Source: Plantago ovata
Lineage: Eukaryota; Streptophyta; Magnoliopsida; Lamiales; Plantaginaceae
Direction: 5' to 3'
DNA length: 64,000 nucleotides
NCBI GenBank assembly: GCA_028274465.1
Contig: CM051458.1
Coordinates: 37,672,744-37,736,743, forward strand
This document shows, piece by piece, positions 23,997 through 36,051 of the stretch. The translations under genes were made by a program, and so were the position numbers. Under the pieces are notes generated by a model. That model was not told the DNA's origin, did no database searches, and saw only the letters and a program-made list of their open reading frames with translations. Position 1 is the first letter of the stretch, and every line of letters begins with the position of its first letter.

Positions 23997-25736
23997 GCGC
24001 AGACAGGAGTCGAGTCAAAGACTTTAAACAATGACGCTATCCGGGAGGCAACCCGGAATTTTACCGCTATCTTTACTGCTTTCCTGCATGCATTTCATTC
24101 TTCAACTATTTGCTTCTCATATGCGAATTTGTTCTTATGTGTGTCGTATATGCTTTTGTTTGAGTGAGATTTTTCGAGTGGTTTTTGAAAAAAAATTAGT
24201 TTCGGGGTTTAAACCGCATTTTCTGACTTCGGGACCCGTCTCCCCGCATTGGGGAGCACGGGGCGAACCGCCCCGTGGTGGGGCGAACCGCCCCACAGTC
24301 CCAGATCTTAAAAACGCGGATTTCAACCCAAATCATTATTTTCTTCATTCTTCTTCATCCTTACTCCCAAAAACCCGAATAGTGCGATTTCTCTTCAAAA
24401 TCTTCATAACTTCTTCGTTTCTTGACCAAATTGAGTGTTCTTTAGATTAATTCGAAGCCTGTTACATGATCTATCATCCTAACCGATCAGATTTCATCCT
24501 AATTCGTTAGATTTGCAGATCTGAGGTATCATCTTTAAGAACCCTAATTTTCGAATTTGGGGGTTTTCTATTTTGAGCTTCAATTATGCTTGTTTGATGC
24601 ATGGGTGTGTTGTTTATGTGATTAGACATGTTATTTACTATCAATTGCATGCTCAATTTTGCTTAAATTGTTGATTTGGGTATTTTGCTATTAGATGATA
24701 TATCTTGTTATGCATTATGCCTTTATCTTTGATTTATAGCATATGGATATGTTTATTGGTGAAATGTTGGTGGATTTGACGATAGAATGCTTATTAGTTG
24801 AGAATGAGGATTTATGCTGTTGAATTTTTTGCGCTGCTATGATATGAATTGAAACCTTGTTATCAAGGTTATTGGTTGTCTAGTAAGAGCATGATGTGAT
24901 GTATTGCATGTAGTAGTTACGTTGATATGTTGCATGATGAAGTAGCTAGGCTAGACATTGCGGTTTGGGGAGTTCGGTTGATGAATTTATCACTTGTGTG
25001 TCTCGTTTTTACACTAGCATATATTTGAGTCTGTTTTGAGTTGTACGAGGTGCTAATCGCTGTTTGTAGGTACCATACTAAGAGAAGGGAGTATTCCCGT
25101 ATGATTGCTGTGAAGAACCATGTCAAGGAAGGTGATCTCGCTAGATGTGCGTTCGAGCCAAGGGGTTTGGCAACAACGTCGTGGATTATCCGAGAGGAGG
25201 AGTTAGAATACACCTGGAGTAAGGACTCCTATGCCTATTCATGCACCACCGAAGGGTCAGAAACCACTATTATGTCAGCACTCCATCACGAGGAACTACA
25301 GAGTTCAAGTGAATAGGAAGGCATCGGGACATTCTAGCAGCGACGGATTTGATCTTGAGTTCGCAGTTGCTAGAAGGTTCCGAAGCGCTAGCTTGGTTCC
25401 AAAACGTAACGACATGGGTACACAGTCCCTCGTTGGGGCGCCACTTTCCTGCCTCTAAAGTGAGCATCATATTGACATTGGTCGGAGCAACAGTGGATAA
25501 AGTGGACAAAATTGGAGAAAAAGGTAGAAGACTTCTGAGTGTCCGAGCAGCTTACTGTAACCTTCTCGAGGTGTAAATCGTTGGAGGGGGAGGTCCTGAT
25601 ACCACTGCCCTTTCCCCTTCAACAGTTCACATCCTATTGGAGGGCTTCAGGATGGGGGATTCCATAACAGCGGCGGCCACTCTTGAGAATTCTACCTGCC
25701 ACTACAACTCCACTAGCTTACTGTAACCTTCTCGAG
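23997..25736 (+). other. Post-protease spacer and downstream tail of the H-like fragment
   Basis: Forty-four bases after the protease end is a hairpin TCCGGG-AGGCAA-CCCGGA (24040-24057). GGGCG-type palindromes follow at 24241-24296. A possible intron runs from GAG|GTATCAT (about 24516) to TTTGTAG|GTACC (about 25070), after which a short coding-like stretch (YHTKRREYSRMIAVKNHVKEG) occupies the place where C2 has its third ORF. From about 25300 the sequence is unassigned and contains a 22-base direct repeat (25549-25570 and 25715-25736). Confidence 0.55.
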
Positions 25737-27045
25737 TGTCGTTCTCTCGGGACCTAACGTGGCTTTGCTTGAGGTTTTTGCTAGTAATTTCAGTCAACGA
25801 GTTCAAATGTTTATAGAATCGTTTCCTTTGAACAAAGCAACGAGAAATCAGATTGTTGTAATCAAGTTTGGAAAACGATTGGTGGTAGAAATCAAATACA
25901 CATGCATGGGTTACGAATATGCTCACAAGTTCAGTGCGTAAAACCTTCGATCAAGTCTGCTAAGCAACTCGTCTAGGTAACTTTAAGACACACATCATAA
26001 AAGACCACTATCAATACTTTAGAAGTGCTTGTCACCAACACCATTTATCTAGCATGCTGCAAATCTCTAACATACAATCCTATAGCTTTCATTGACCAAG
26101 AGTTTGTCACTATACTCAATTCGAATATATTTTATAGGCAACTAAGAATCATATGAAGGAATTTGCAGTAAGATTGAATCACAATCTCATGTAAGCATAA
26201 ACATAACCCATAGCATGCATATTCTACCTTCTACCACCAACACAAAAGATTTAGCTATTCATATTCATCAACATAGACATCAATTCATATGAATAATAAT
26301 CAGAATACATCATAGCAAACTACAAGACAAGAGAGTGATACAAGTTACCACCAAAGCTGTCACTAATCGGTGGGAATCAAAGAAAACCTCTCCGTAGATG
26401 ATTACAAAGGATGAATTCCAATCAAAACCTTGAATCCCAAGCTAAAATACAATGTAATCTGAGTTTTCTCTGGGTTTTGGGGCTTAGGAGCTCTCCAAAA
26501 CGAAGTTATAGTTCAAAAAGATCTCCAAAAAATGACCAAAGATCAGATCTAAGAAGGAAAATCCGAAAACGTAACCGCTGCCAAGCGGACCGCTTGGAGA
26601 AGCCAAGCGGAGCGCTTGGCAAGCGAAGCGCTTTGGCACTCCAAGCGCTTCGCTTGGCTTCTGTGCCAAAGCTCCTGGAAACTGAACCGGAGCGCTTCAC
26701 TATTCTAGGCGCTTAGCTTGGCTCCTGGGCAGATTTTTGTCTTCAAACTCAATCTTTTTGCCCTGGCATGGCCCTCGGGTGCCTTGGACTCATCCTTCTC
26801 GATGCTTATTGATACTCAAACACTTACGAACAAGCCACGGAGATTGGGGAACTTCAACGGGGCCTTCTTTTCCATCAAAAAGGCTCGTTTTTAGCTCCAA
26901 AAACGCCGTTTCGTACCTAAGTGCCTGGAAATGCAGAAAACACAAAACGTGACACTATTCTACAAAACTAACCAAAAAACAAGGCTAGAAGATAGCAAAA
27001 GAAGGTAAAAAAGACTAGATGAACGCGTCAAAAATACGTTCATCA
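25737..27045 (-). repeat. 3' LTR of C1 (lacks its outermost ~95 bases)
   Basis: Runs to TTCATCA at 27045 and is followed by the purine tract of C1. Its AAGCG-type palindrome cluster is at 26577-26722. It overlaps in content with the LTR piece at 22011-22703. Confidence 0.9.
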
Positions 27046-28939
27046 AACTCCCCAAACCAAACCTTTGCTTGTCCTCAAGCAACAAACTATCCTAAATGCA
27101 ACACAAAACGAGTCTCATGCCAAGTAAAGTGAACTAATCTATTGAATCTACCAAATGCTTATGAACAAAACCAAATGAGCATGACATGCAAATAGGTTGA
27201 AGTATGCCTCGATTGCGAATATACACATTCTCAAGTGCACTTAGTTAAACAAAGGAGTCTCTCGTAACATCTTCAACCTGGACCTGGTCAGTGACGACAC
27301 AATGATGCATGTTATCATACTACAATTTCCCCGTGCCTATGAAACCGAGGGCTTAGTACTGTTCACCAAGCGAGACTTTTCCTCAAGAGAGGGCGAACCA
27401 ATACTGGCTTTCATCAAACGAAGGAGGGTTCCCTTAGAAGATAACACTCCCCTATTCTACCCAGACTCTCAAGAATGAGCCTCTTTCAACCACTTCTTGA
27501 ATAGCAAGATGAGGGTGGTCAAGAACAGGCCTTGGACAAGGCGACACGAAACGAAAGATAGAATTTACAACTCGACACTTCACAAGGACAAAATATTTAC
27601 ATGACACTTGACACTACTAGACTGCTTTTGGCTTGCAACTACCCTTCTTTTGCTTTTGGGTCTTATTCTTTATTTTCTTTCTTTTTTTTTTTATTTTCTT
27701 TTCTCTTTTTTTTTTTTTATAGGGGCAAGCAGCAGTACTATGTGTCAAAAACACCTCCCCAAACCTATTCGAGAGAATAGGTTTGAGCACAAAGACGAAA
27801 AGGAAAACGGAAAGACTCTTTTACAAAGACACCTCCCCAAACCTATTCGAAAGAATAGGTTGGGACACAAAACAAAAAGAAAAAGAAAAAGGAAGCTTTA
27901 CAACGACTCAAAGACGAAAGACAAGATCAACGAAGCAACCCCCTCCCCAAACCTATTCGATAGAATAGGTTTAATACAAGGAATCGCACACCTCACACTA
28001 CCTCCTTCCTAGGCATTTGGCAATCTCTAATCGAGGTGAAGAACTTGTCGCCTCTTACGTACATAATTACACGGGTTACAACCATAGACTCTAACATGCA
28101 TCATTTCATAAGGCCATCGTGAACCGCAGCAGAAGAAACACCACTCAAGGTGATGTCGAGACTACTAAGCTTAACTAGTGCACATGCGAATGTGACAAAC
28201 CAAGCGAGACAAGCCTCAAACTACTTGCAAAGTGATGCAACATATGATCAATGGTCATAAACACTTAGTCTACTCAATAAAAAAGTTCAAAAGACTTGGC
28301 AATAAACTCCACACACAACAACGTGCAACAACTAATCTAGGGATGATATGCATGCAAAAAATTGAAAAAACACGACAAATCACATGAACTTGAGTAAAAT
28401 CAGGCATGTACGAACCACACAAGCACATAGTACTGCAAATCCAATACCCCCTCCCCAAACCTAAACTTTTGCTCGTCCTCGAGCGAAGAAAAGTTGAATG
28501 AAAAGGAAAAATTGGATTGAAAGTACACTTCCCCGAGATAAAGGTTCGTGTCCAATCTCCTATAAAAGAGTAGTACCTGAAAAGACTCAAGAAACAAATG
28601 AAAACGGGTGCGCAAAGGTGAGAAGAATGGAAAAAACGAGAAAAATCTGGGTATAGGGTCCAGGCGGACCGCTTGGCGGGAGCCAAGCGGAGCGCTTGGG
28701 AGGCTCTAGGCGCTTCGCTTGAATTCTAGGAAGTTGCAAAACTTCCTGGAATTTCAAGCGGACCGCTTGGCCCTTCCAAGCGCTTCGCTTGGCCCTGTTT
28801 CCAGATTTTCGATGTTTTTTCCTATCTTAATCACCTAAGGCACCAAGACAAAAACTAGACTAAACTAATCACGACAAAAGGCACACAGGCCACAACTACA
28901 AAAGCAAATAAAGAGAATGCAAGAAACTAATGAAATGAA
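27046..28939 (-). other. 3' non-coding region of C1 with repeated purine-tract modules
   Basis: Begins with the terminal polypurine tract (27046-27058) and the hairpin GCTTG-TCCT-CAAGC (27067-27080). Three CCTATTC...GAATAGG hairpins, each beside a CTCCCCAAAC block, lie at 27762-27783, 27840-27861 and 27950-27971. Another block lies at 28447-28461 with the variant hairpin GCTCG-TCCT-CGAGC (28471-28484). An oligopyrimidine run is at about 27670-27720. AAGCG-type palindromes fill 28660-28795. No gene. Confidence 0.75.
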
Positions 28940-30336
28940 CTAAGATACAAAAGGTACCTCGACCAAGTCAACCTCCACTTCATGAGTCGACTCGAGAGGC
29001 TCTAGGTACGGCTTAACTCTCTGGCCATTGACCTTGAAGATAGCTCCGGTTTTGTTGTCCAAGAGTTCCACAACACCATGGGGTTCTACTCGGACAATTT
29101 CAAATGGTCCGTCCCATCTAGAACGGAGTTTTCCAGGAAAAAGTCGCAACCGAGAGTTGAAGAGGAGTGCTTTTGACCTGGGACTAAATCCTTGCGGATG
29201 ATGCCTCTATCATGATACCTCTTTGCCCGTTCCTTGTATATCTTACTACTCTCGAAGGCTTTCAATCTTAGCTCATCTAGCTCGGTGAGTTGCAAAAGTC
29301 TTTCTTCACCGGCTTTCTCCATATCAAGGTTCAATTGCTTGATGGCCCAAAGTGCTCTATGCTCCAATTCCACGGGTAGATGGCAAGCTTTCCCGTACAC
29401 AAGCCGCTAGGGAGTGGTACCAATCACCATTTTGAACGAGGTCCTATATGCTCATAGTGCATCCGGCAACTTGGTGGACCAATCCTTCCTCGAGGGTTTG
29501 ACCACCCGCTCCAAGATTTTCTTGATTTGCCGATTGCTCACTTCCACTTGGCCAGATGTTTGAGGATGATATGGAGTAGCAACGAAATGTGTCACCCCGT
29601 ACTTCTTCATGAGATTAGCGAAGACCTTGTTCACAAAGTGAGTTCCCCCATCGCTGATAATGGACCTCGGGGTCCCAAACCTATTGAAGATCACATCTCG
29701 AAGAAAAGAGAGTACAACCTTGGCATCATTAGTCCGGGTGGGAACAGCCTCTACCCATTTGGTGACATAGTCGACCGCAACCAAGATATATTCGTACCCA
29801 TTACTCTTAGGGAATGGTCCCATAAAGTCTATACCCCAAACATCAAAAGGCTCAACAACTAAGTTACCTTGTTGGGGCATCTCTTGTTGTTTGCCAATGT
29901 TGCCACTCCGTTGGCATGAGTCACATTGCCCCACAAATGAGCGCGCATCTTCATACAAGCTGGGCCAAAAGAACCCGGATTGAAGCACCTTGCGAGCGGT
30001 ATTTTGGCCACTATAATGCCCTCCACATTCTAACTCATGGCAGAATCTCAGTATCGACAATTGCTCTTTCTCGGGTACACACCTCCGCAAGACTTCATCT
30101 CCTCCCTTGCGGAACAAGTACGGGTCATCCCATATGTAATCGCGACAATTCCTCACAAGTGAACGCCGTTCAGGTCCAGAGAGATGGGTTGGCATCACAT
30201 TTGTGGCTAAGAAGTTAACGATATCAGCGTACCATGGTTCCAACTCTATGCGCATCAACCGATCATCGCGCAAATCATCTGCGACGGGTGTGTCATCTTG
30301 TGGAATGTTTGGCAACCGGGACAAGTGGTCCGCCAC
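28940..30336 (-). pseudogene. C1 integrase region
   Basis: Zinc-binding [11 protein letters not shown] and CDSCQRSGN, then the core [22 protein letters not shown] and [13 protein letters not shown]. The C-terminal part ends with [18 protein letters not shown] and [11 protein letters not shown]. It is of the Athila lineage and is the last domain of the polyprotein. Part of a broken element. Confidence 0.92.
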
Positions 30337-31640
30337 TAGATTTCCTTGCCACTTTTATCAATTATCTCCACCTTGAACTCTTGGAGAAGAAGTACCCAAC
30401 GCATCAAGCGTGGCTTGGTTTCACGCTTAGCAATCAAATGCTTGAGAGCTGCATGGTCAGTGTGAACAAAAACTTTGTACCCAGTAATATAGGACCTGAA
30501 TTTACTTAGAGCAAAAATAACCGCTAAGAATTTTTTCTCAGTGGTAGTATAATTAATCTGAGCAGCATCTAAGGTCTTACTAGCATAGTAAATCACTTTG
30601 AAACGGTTATCAACCTTTTGACCAAGAACAGCACCCATAGCATAGTCAGAAGCATCACACATAATTTCAAAATGAATTTTCCAATCCGGAGAGACTACAA
30701 TAGGGGCTGTTAAGAGTTTCTCCTTAAGTGTGTGGAAAGCGTCAAGACATTCTTGTGTGAATTCGAAGGGAACATCTTTAGCAAGCAAGTTACTCAAGCA
30801 CTTAGCTATCTTAGAGAAATCTTTGATAAATCTCTTATGGAAGCCTACATGCCCAAGGAAGGATTGCAATTCACGCACACAAGTAGGTGGAGGTAACTTT
30901 TCAATGATTTCAAGTTTCCCTTTGTCTACCTCTATCCCTCTTTTAGAAATAGCATGTCCCAACACAATTCCCTCTTTAACCATATAGTGACTCTTTTCCC
31001 AACTCAAGGTAAGATTACATTCAATGCACCTCCTTAAGACACGATCAAGTTTATCAAGACAATCATCAAATGAATCACCGTAAACGGAAAAATCATCCAT
31101 AAATACCTCAACAAATATATTCACCATGTCGGAGAAGACGGAGAGCATGCAACGTTGGAAAGTGGCCGGAGCATTGCACAATCCGAAGGGCATCCTACGG
31201 TATGCGAAAGTGCCAAAAGGACATGTGAAGGTGGTCTTCTCTTGGTCCTCGGGAGCTATAGGAATCTGGTAGAAACCTGACAAACCATCCAAGAAACAAT
31301 AGAACTCTTTCCCAGCTAGGCGGTTAAGCGTATCATCAATAAATGGTAAAGGAAAATGATCTTTCTTTGTGACAGAATTCAATTTCCTATAATCGATGCA
31401 CATACGCCACCCCGTTTTTTTCCTAACGGGTACTAATTCCCCTTTATCATTTGCTTCGAACGTGATACCCGACTTCTTAGGGACTACATGGACGGGGCTA
31501 ACCCATTTGCTATCGGGAGCTGGGTAAATCATCTTAGCATCTAGGAGTTTAAGCACCTCTTTCTTCACAACTTCTTGCATAGCTGGGTTTAGCCTACGTT
31601 GTGGTTGCCTAACAGGTTTTGCATCTTCCTCTAAGGCTAT
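30336..31640 (-). pseudogene. C1 reverse transcriptase and RNase H region
   Basis: [46 protein letters not shown], the catalytic FMDDFSVYG and the thumb [15 protein letters not shown] are all readable. RNase H follows with [15 protein letters not shown] and [10 protein letters not shown] at about 30340-30770. The same open frame extends upstream to 32210 into the protease linker. It would make the cDNA of the C family. The element as a whole has about half a dozen disruptions. Confidence 0.94.
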
Positions 31641-33214
31641 TTTGTGGGTACATTGCACCGGGCTTATACCCTTGATGTCACCTATGCTCCATCCTATGGC
31701 TCCGGTGTTTCTTTTCAACACCTCCACTAACTTAGCCTCTTCCTCCTTACCAAGTTTAGAAGATATGATTACAGGTTTAGACTCATTCTCTCCTAGGAAG
31801 ACATATTTCAAATGGCTTGGTAATGCTTTAAGCTCAAGGGTTGGTTCACTAGGTGGAGGGGTCACTCCTTCTTCCTCATCTATTCCTAGGGACTCTTCTA
31901 CTTCTTCTCCTAGAGTAATTTCGGGTGCATCATCTAGGAGGGTTGTCATATCTAACACTTCTTCGGTGACAAATCCCTCTTCAAGGTTCATAGTAAGAGC
32001 GGCTTCTAAAGGGTCGCTAACTTGATGAGCAAAATAAGTATCACAAGAGACAGATTCATAACAATCAACAAATTTAAGTTCTTCAATCATAGCTTCCTCA
32101 GAGTCAGGTTCACATACCTGTTTGTATTGCTCGATCTGAACTTTGTCTCCGAGTACCTCCATGGTGATCTTTTTCCCTCGAAGCTCCAAACATGTGTTGG
32201 TGGTAGCCATGAAGGGTCTGCCAAAAGCACAATATGCTCCCTTCTCGAACTTGTACCCTCGTCTGCTGTTTCCATCACCACAAAGTCGGTTGGTACAATG
32301 ATTCTATCCACCTTCACTAGAATATCCTCGACTATCCCCAGTGGGCGTTTCACACTTCGATCAGCCATTTGAACGACCATGCTAGTGGGTTGGATTTTTC
32401 CCAACCCCAACGCCTTGTAGATGCAGTATGGCATTAGATTAATGCTAGCCCCCAAATCAAGCATTGGTTTTGTGGATCGGCCGTTTCCCATGGTGATACT
32501 AATTATGAAACTCCCGGGATCCTTTTGCTTCAAAGGTAACTCATGCACCGAGTTAACCATTTCAAGTTCAGCCACATCCCCTTTCTGGAAAATCTTCTTA
32601 TTACTCCTCACCTCTTTGAAAAATTTCGTGTAAGCGGAAATATTTTGAATCAATTCCAGAAGGGGAACGTTCACCTCTACTTTTGATAGGATCCCATATA
32701 TAGGTGAGTCTCGGATGTCCTTCTTAGCTTCTTTATCCTTCCGGGGAAGGGAAGATGGGGTTTAGGGGGCACATAAGGATTAGGCGACTTATGGAGTCCG
32801 CCCTCCTTTTGTTGTGCACCCCCTTCCTCATCTTCCTTATCCTTCTCAGTAACAAGTTCAGGGGTTGGTGCGGCTTCTTCTACCACCTCCTTCTCCAGCT
32901 TCTCATCATCACCTGTATCACATGTATTATTAGGCAAAGACTTAGTTTTAGAAGGATACTTCAAAGGATATGGTGGTCTTGATTCCTTTCCACTCCGCAG
33001 AAGTATGTTTGCCTCTTCAAGTTCTTCCTCAATCCTGGAGCTTTCACAATGTTCTTCTTCGCTTTCCAGATCAGCCTCAAGTCCCTCAATGAACTCCTCT
33101 TGACGATTAAGATTTCTCTCATTTTTGGAAAAATCAGAATTTTCCTCCCAGGTCTCAGGCGGACCGCTTGACAGAGCGCAAGCGGAGCGCTTCGCTTGGC
33201 TCAGGCCAAGCGCT
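31641..33214 (-). pseudogene. C1 aspartic protease and gag-protease linker region
   Basis: The protease site reads LDLGASINLMPYCIY at about 32440-32480, with the flap and C-terminal part toward 32210. Upstream is an acidic proline-rich linker (NPYVPPKPHLPFPGRIKK) and a stretch with AAGCG-type palindromes at 33158-33310, at the same place where element A has GGGCG-type palindromes. Broken. Confidence 0.86.
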
Positions 33215-34321
33215 TCACCTGGCTCCTGGAGCTTCTTTTTCTTCTTCTTCTTTCTCTCCTGGAATTTCAAGCCCTCCGCTTGACTGCTCCAAGCGCTCAG
33301 CCTGGATTTCCAGTGAATTTTCTTCATGCATATGACACTCGGAACCCCTTTCTTCACTCATTTTCTCTTCTAGTAACTCGAGCATGAGCTCAGATTCTCC
33401 TAGAACTTCATACACACACTCCATTCTAGTATCAAAATCCTCTTGGTATTTACCCGCTACTTCGAGCACATTTTCCCACACCTCCATTAGAGTGGATAAC
33501 ACCTCTTCTTCCTCTTCGGTGAAGCACTCCACTTCACCTTGAGCTTGCGAGTCTTCCACCTCAAAGACGTAATATGGAATATTTTCGCCCGAGCATGTCT
33601 TCACTTTATAATCGAAGTTGTCATCATAAGAACTAATGGCAATAGGCTTGGGTGCTCGATACATCTCTGAGTAGTCAACCGGTTGCACAAGAGCATGGTT
33701 ACGTGTCGCAGCGAGCAATCTCCCAAAAACCTCTTTGATTTGGGATACGGTACAATTCTCCATACCGTCACATGCACCATCTATCACCAACTGCAAGTCT
33801 TCATCCAATCCTCGATAAAAACAAGTAATCAGTTCATATTCGCTCAACCGATGATGTGGGCATTCGCTCTTGTAGAGCTCGAATCTCTCTAGAGCATCGC
33901 AGAACCTTTCTCCATTCCGCTGAGTGAATTCAATTATCCGCTTCTTGAGCTCTTCATTTTCCCTAGGCGAAAGGAACCGATCAAGAAAGGCGTCTACCAC
34001 GTCTTGCCAACTCCTCAGTGATCCCCCAGGCAAAGATCTCAACCATTCCTTGGGTTTCCCAGTAAGAGCACATGGAAACAACCGACGCAAGAGCTGATCA
34101 TCATTCAAATCACATGGTGGTAACAACCCAACATCACGCCGGTATTCTACCACGAATCGTAATGCATTCTCACAAGGCGAATCTCGGAAGGTAGCTATGC
34201 TATAGAGAATTTCATTAGTGACCTCATATAACCTAGCCTCCGGTTCAAGATAAATCGCCGGCTCTTTCCTTATCACCTCATACCGGAATTTGAAAGCTTC
34301 GTTCAAGCAAACTTCTTCCAT
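33215..34321 (-). pseudogene. C1 gag region
   Basis: Starts MEEVCLNEAFKFRYEVIRKE and contains the plant gag core WLRSLPGGSLRSWQDVVDAFLDRF, ERFCDALERFELYKSECPHH and LVIDGACDGMENCTVSQI. It groups with the gag of A. The frame itself is open over 368 codons and ends in the palindrome-bearing linker. It would form the C-family particle. Confidence 0.9.
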
Positions 34322-34471
34322 ACCTGTCCAACAACAAAGCCTTCAACTAACTGTAAGTTTCCGTTAGTTTCGCAAAACTTTCACACAATTCAATCAAGAA
34401 AGAAATAAGGGATGGGAAAGAGATGTTGGCTAAAAAAAACAAAAACAAAAACACCAACCAAAGGAGTTAAG

Positions 34472-34489
34472 TCCCCGACAACGGCGCCA
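34472..34489 (-). other. Primer binding site of C1 (tRNA-Asp)
   Basis: Matches the reverse complement of the plant tRNA-Asp 3' end, three bases from the LTR start at 34493. The short leader between it and gag (34322-34471) is non-coding and matches the leaders at 42751 and 45703. Confidence 0.92.
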
Positions 34490-34492
34490 AAT

Positions 34493-35908
34493 TGATGATG
34501 TCGTTTTTCACCAATTAAATTTGTTTAAAAGCCTAAGAACACTTATCACTACACAAACTAGAGTGCAATGGAAAGTTGTCCCCGAGTGTCGTTCTCTCGG
34601 GACCTAACGTGGCTTTGCTTGAGGTTTTTGCTAGTAATTTCAGTCAACGAGTTCAAATGTTTATAGAATCGTTTCCTTTGAACAAAGCAACGAGAAATCA
34701 GATTGTTGTAATCAAGTTTGGAAAACGATTGGCGGTAGAAATCAAATACACATGCATGGGTTACGAATATGCTCACAAGTTCAGTGCGTAAAACCTTCGA
34801 TCAAGTCTGCTAAGCAACTCGTCTAGGTAACTTTAAGACACACATCATTAAAGACCACTATCAATACTTTAGAGGTGCTTGTCACCAACACCATTTATCT
34901 AGCATGCTACAAATCTCTAACATACAATCCTATAGCTTTCATTGACCAAGAGTTTGTCACTATACTCAATTCGAATATATTTTATAGGCAACTAAGAATC
35001 ATATGAAGGAATTTGCAGCAAGATTGAATCACAATCTCATGTAAGCATAAACATAACCCATAGCATGCATATTCTACATTCTACCACCAACACAAAAGAT
35101 TTAGCTACTCATATTCAACATAGACATCAATTCATATGAATAATAATCAGAATACATCATATCAAACTACAAGACAAGAAAGTCTTTTGTGTAGTTTTGG
35201 TGGTAACTTGTATCACTCTCTTGTCTTGTAGTTTGATATGATGTATTCTGATTATTATTCATATGAATTGATGTCTATGTTGATGAATATGAGTAGCTAA
35301 ATCTTTTGTGTTGGTGGTAGAATGTAGAATATGCATGCTATGGGTTATGTTTATGCTTACATGAGATTGTGATTCAATCTTGCTGCAAATTCCTTCATAT
35401 GATTCTTAGTTGCCTATAAAATATATTCGAATTGAGTATAGTGACAAAATCTTGGTCAATGAAAGCTATAGGATTGTATGTTAGAGATTTGCAGCATGCT
35501 AGATAAATGGTGTTGGTGACAAGCACCTCTAAAGTATTGATAGTGGTCTTTTATGATGTGTGTCTTAAAGTTACCTAGACGAGTTTCTTAGCATACTTGA
35601 TCGAAGGTTTTACGCACTGAACTTGTGAGCATATTCGTAACCCATGCATGTGTATTTGATTTCTACCACCAATCGTTTTCCAAACTTGATTACAACAATC
35701 TGATTTCTCGTTGCTTTGTTCAAAGGAAACGATTCTATAAACATTTGAACTCGTTGACTGAAATTACTAGCAAAAACCTCAAGCAAAGCCACGTTAGGTC
35801 CCGAGAGAACGACACTCGGGGACAACTTGCCATTGCACTCTAGTTTGTGTAGTGATAAGTGTTCTTAGGCTTTTAAACAAATTTAATTGGTGAAAAACGA
35901 CATCATCA
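34493..35908. repeat. Head-to-head palindrome of two C-family LTR pieces
   Basis: The left arm (34493-35178) is the start of the 5' LTR of C1. The right arm (35220-35908) is the same sequence inverted and leads into the plus-strand primer site of C2. The arms are about 690 bases and nearly identical. The 41-base centre (35179-35219) contains 20 or so bases more of the right LTR. The result is two tRNA-Asp primer sites facing outward, 1.4 kb apart. Confidence 0.93.
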
Positions 35909-35911
35909 ATT

Positions 35912-35929
35912 TGGCGCCGTTGCCGGGGA
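35912..35929 (+). other. Primer binding site of C2 (tRNA-Asp)
   Basis: TGGCGCCGTTGCCGGGGA, three bases after the LTR end, identical to the sites at 42733-42750 and 45685-45702. Confidence 0.97.
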
Positions 35930-36051
35930 CTTAACTCCTTTGGTTGGTGTTTTTGTTTTGGTTTTTTCAGCCAACATCTCTTCTTTGTCTCATTTCTGTT
36001 TTTGTTTCTTTTTGCTTAAGATACTCACTATCTTGTATTTCAGGTGAGTGC

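Larger units (their letters stand above)
22704..25736 (+). mobile_element. Fragment of an H-like gag-protease element inside the C LTR
   Basis: Plus-strand sequence matching the second half of the H-type gag-protease element, followed by its spacer and the beginning of a downstream coding part. It has no LTR of its own, and the C LTR sequence around it is partly duplicated on both sides, so it did not arrive as a simple insertion with a five-base duplication. The last 430 bases (about 25300-25736) match nothing else I recognise in the window. Broken, with several disruptions. Confidence 0.8.

Noticed and set aside
25041-25576. Several overlapping 75-91-residue frames after the H-like fragment
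   Set aside because: Only the first shows a coding-like stretch after a splice-like site; the others overlap in different frames and have no recognisable domain.
28270-28686. 138-residue frame in the C1 3' region, partly repeated near 40.7 kb
   Set aside because: The repeated part follows from shared 3' non-coding sequence of C1 and C2; frame not maintained and no domain seen.
35912-35929. Possible tRNA-Asp gene remnant at the TGGCGCC sites
   Set aside because: Only the last 18 bases of the tRNA complement are present, always three bases from an LTR end; these are primer sites.
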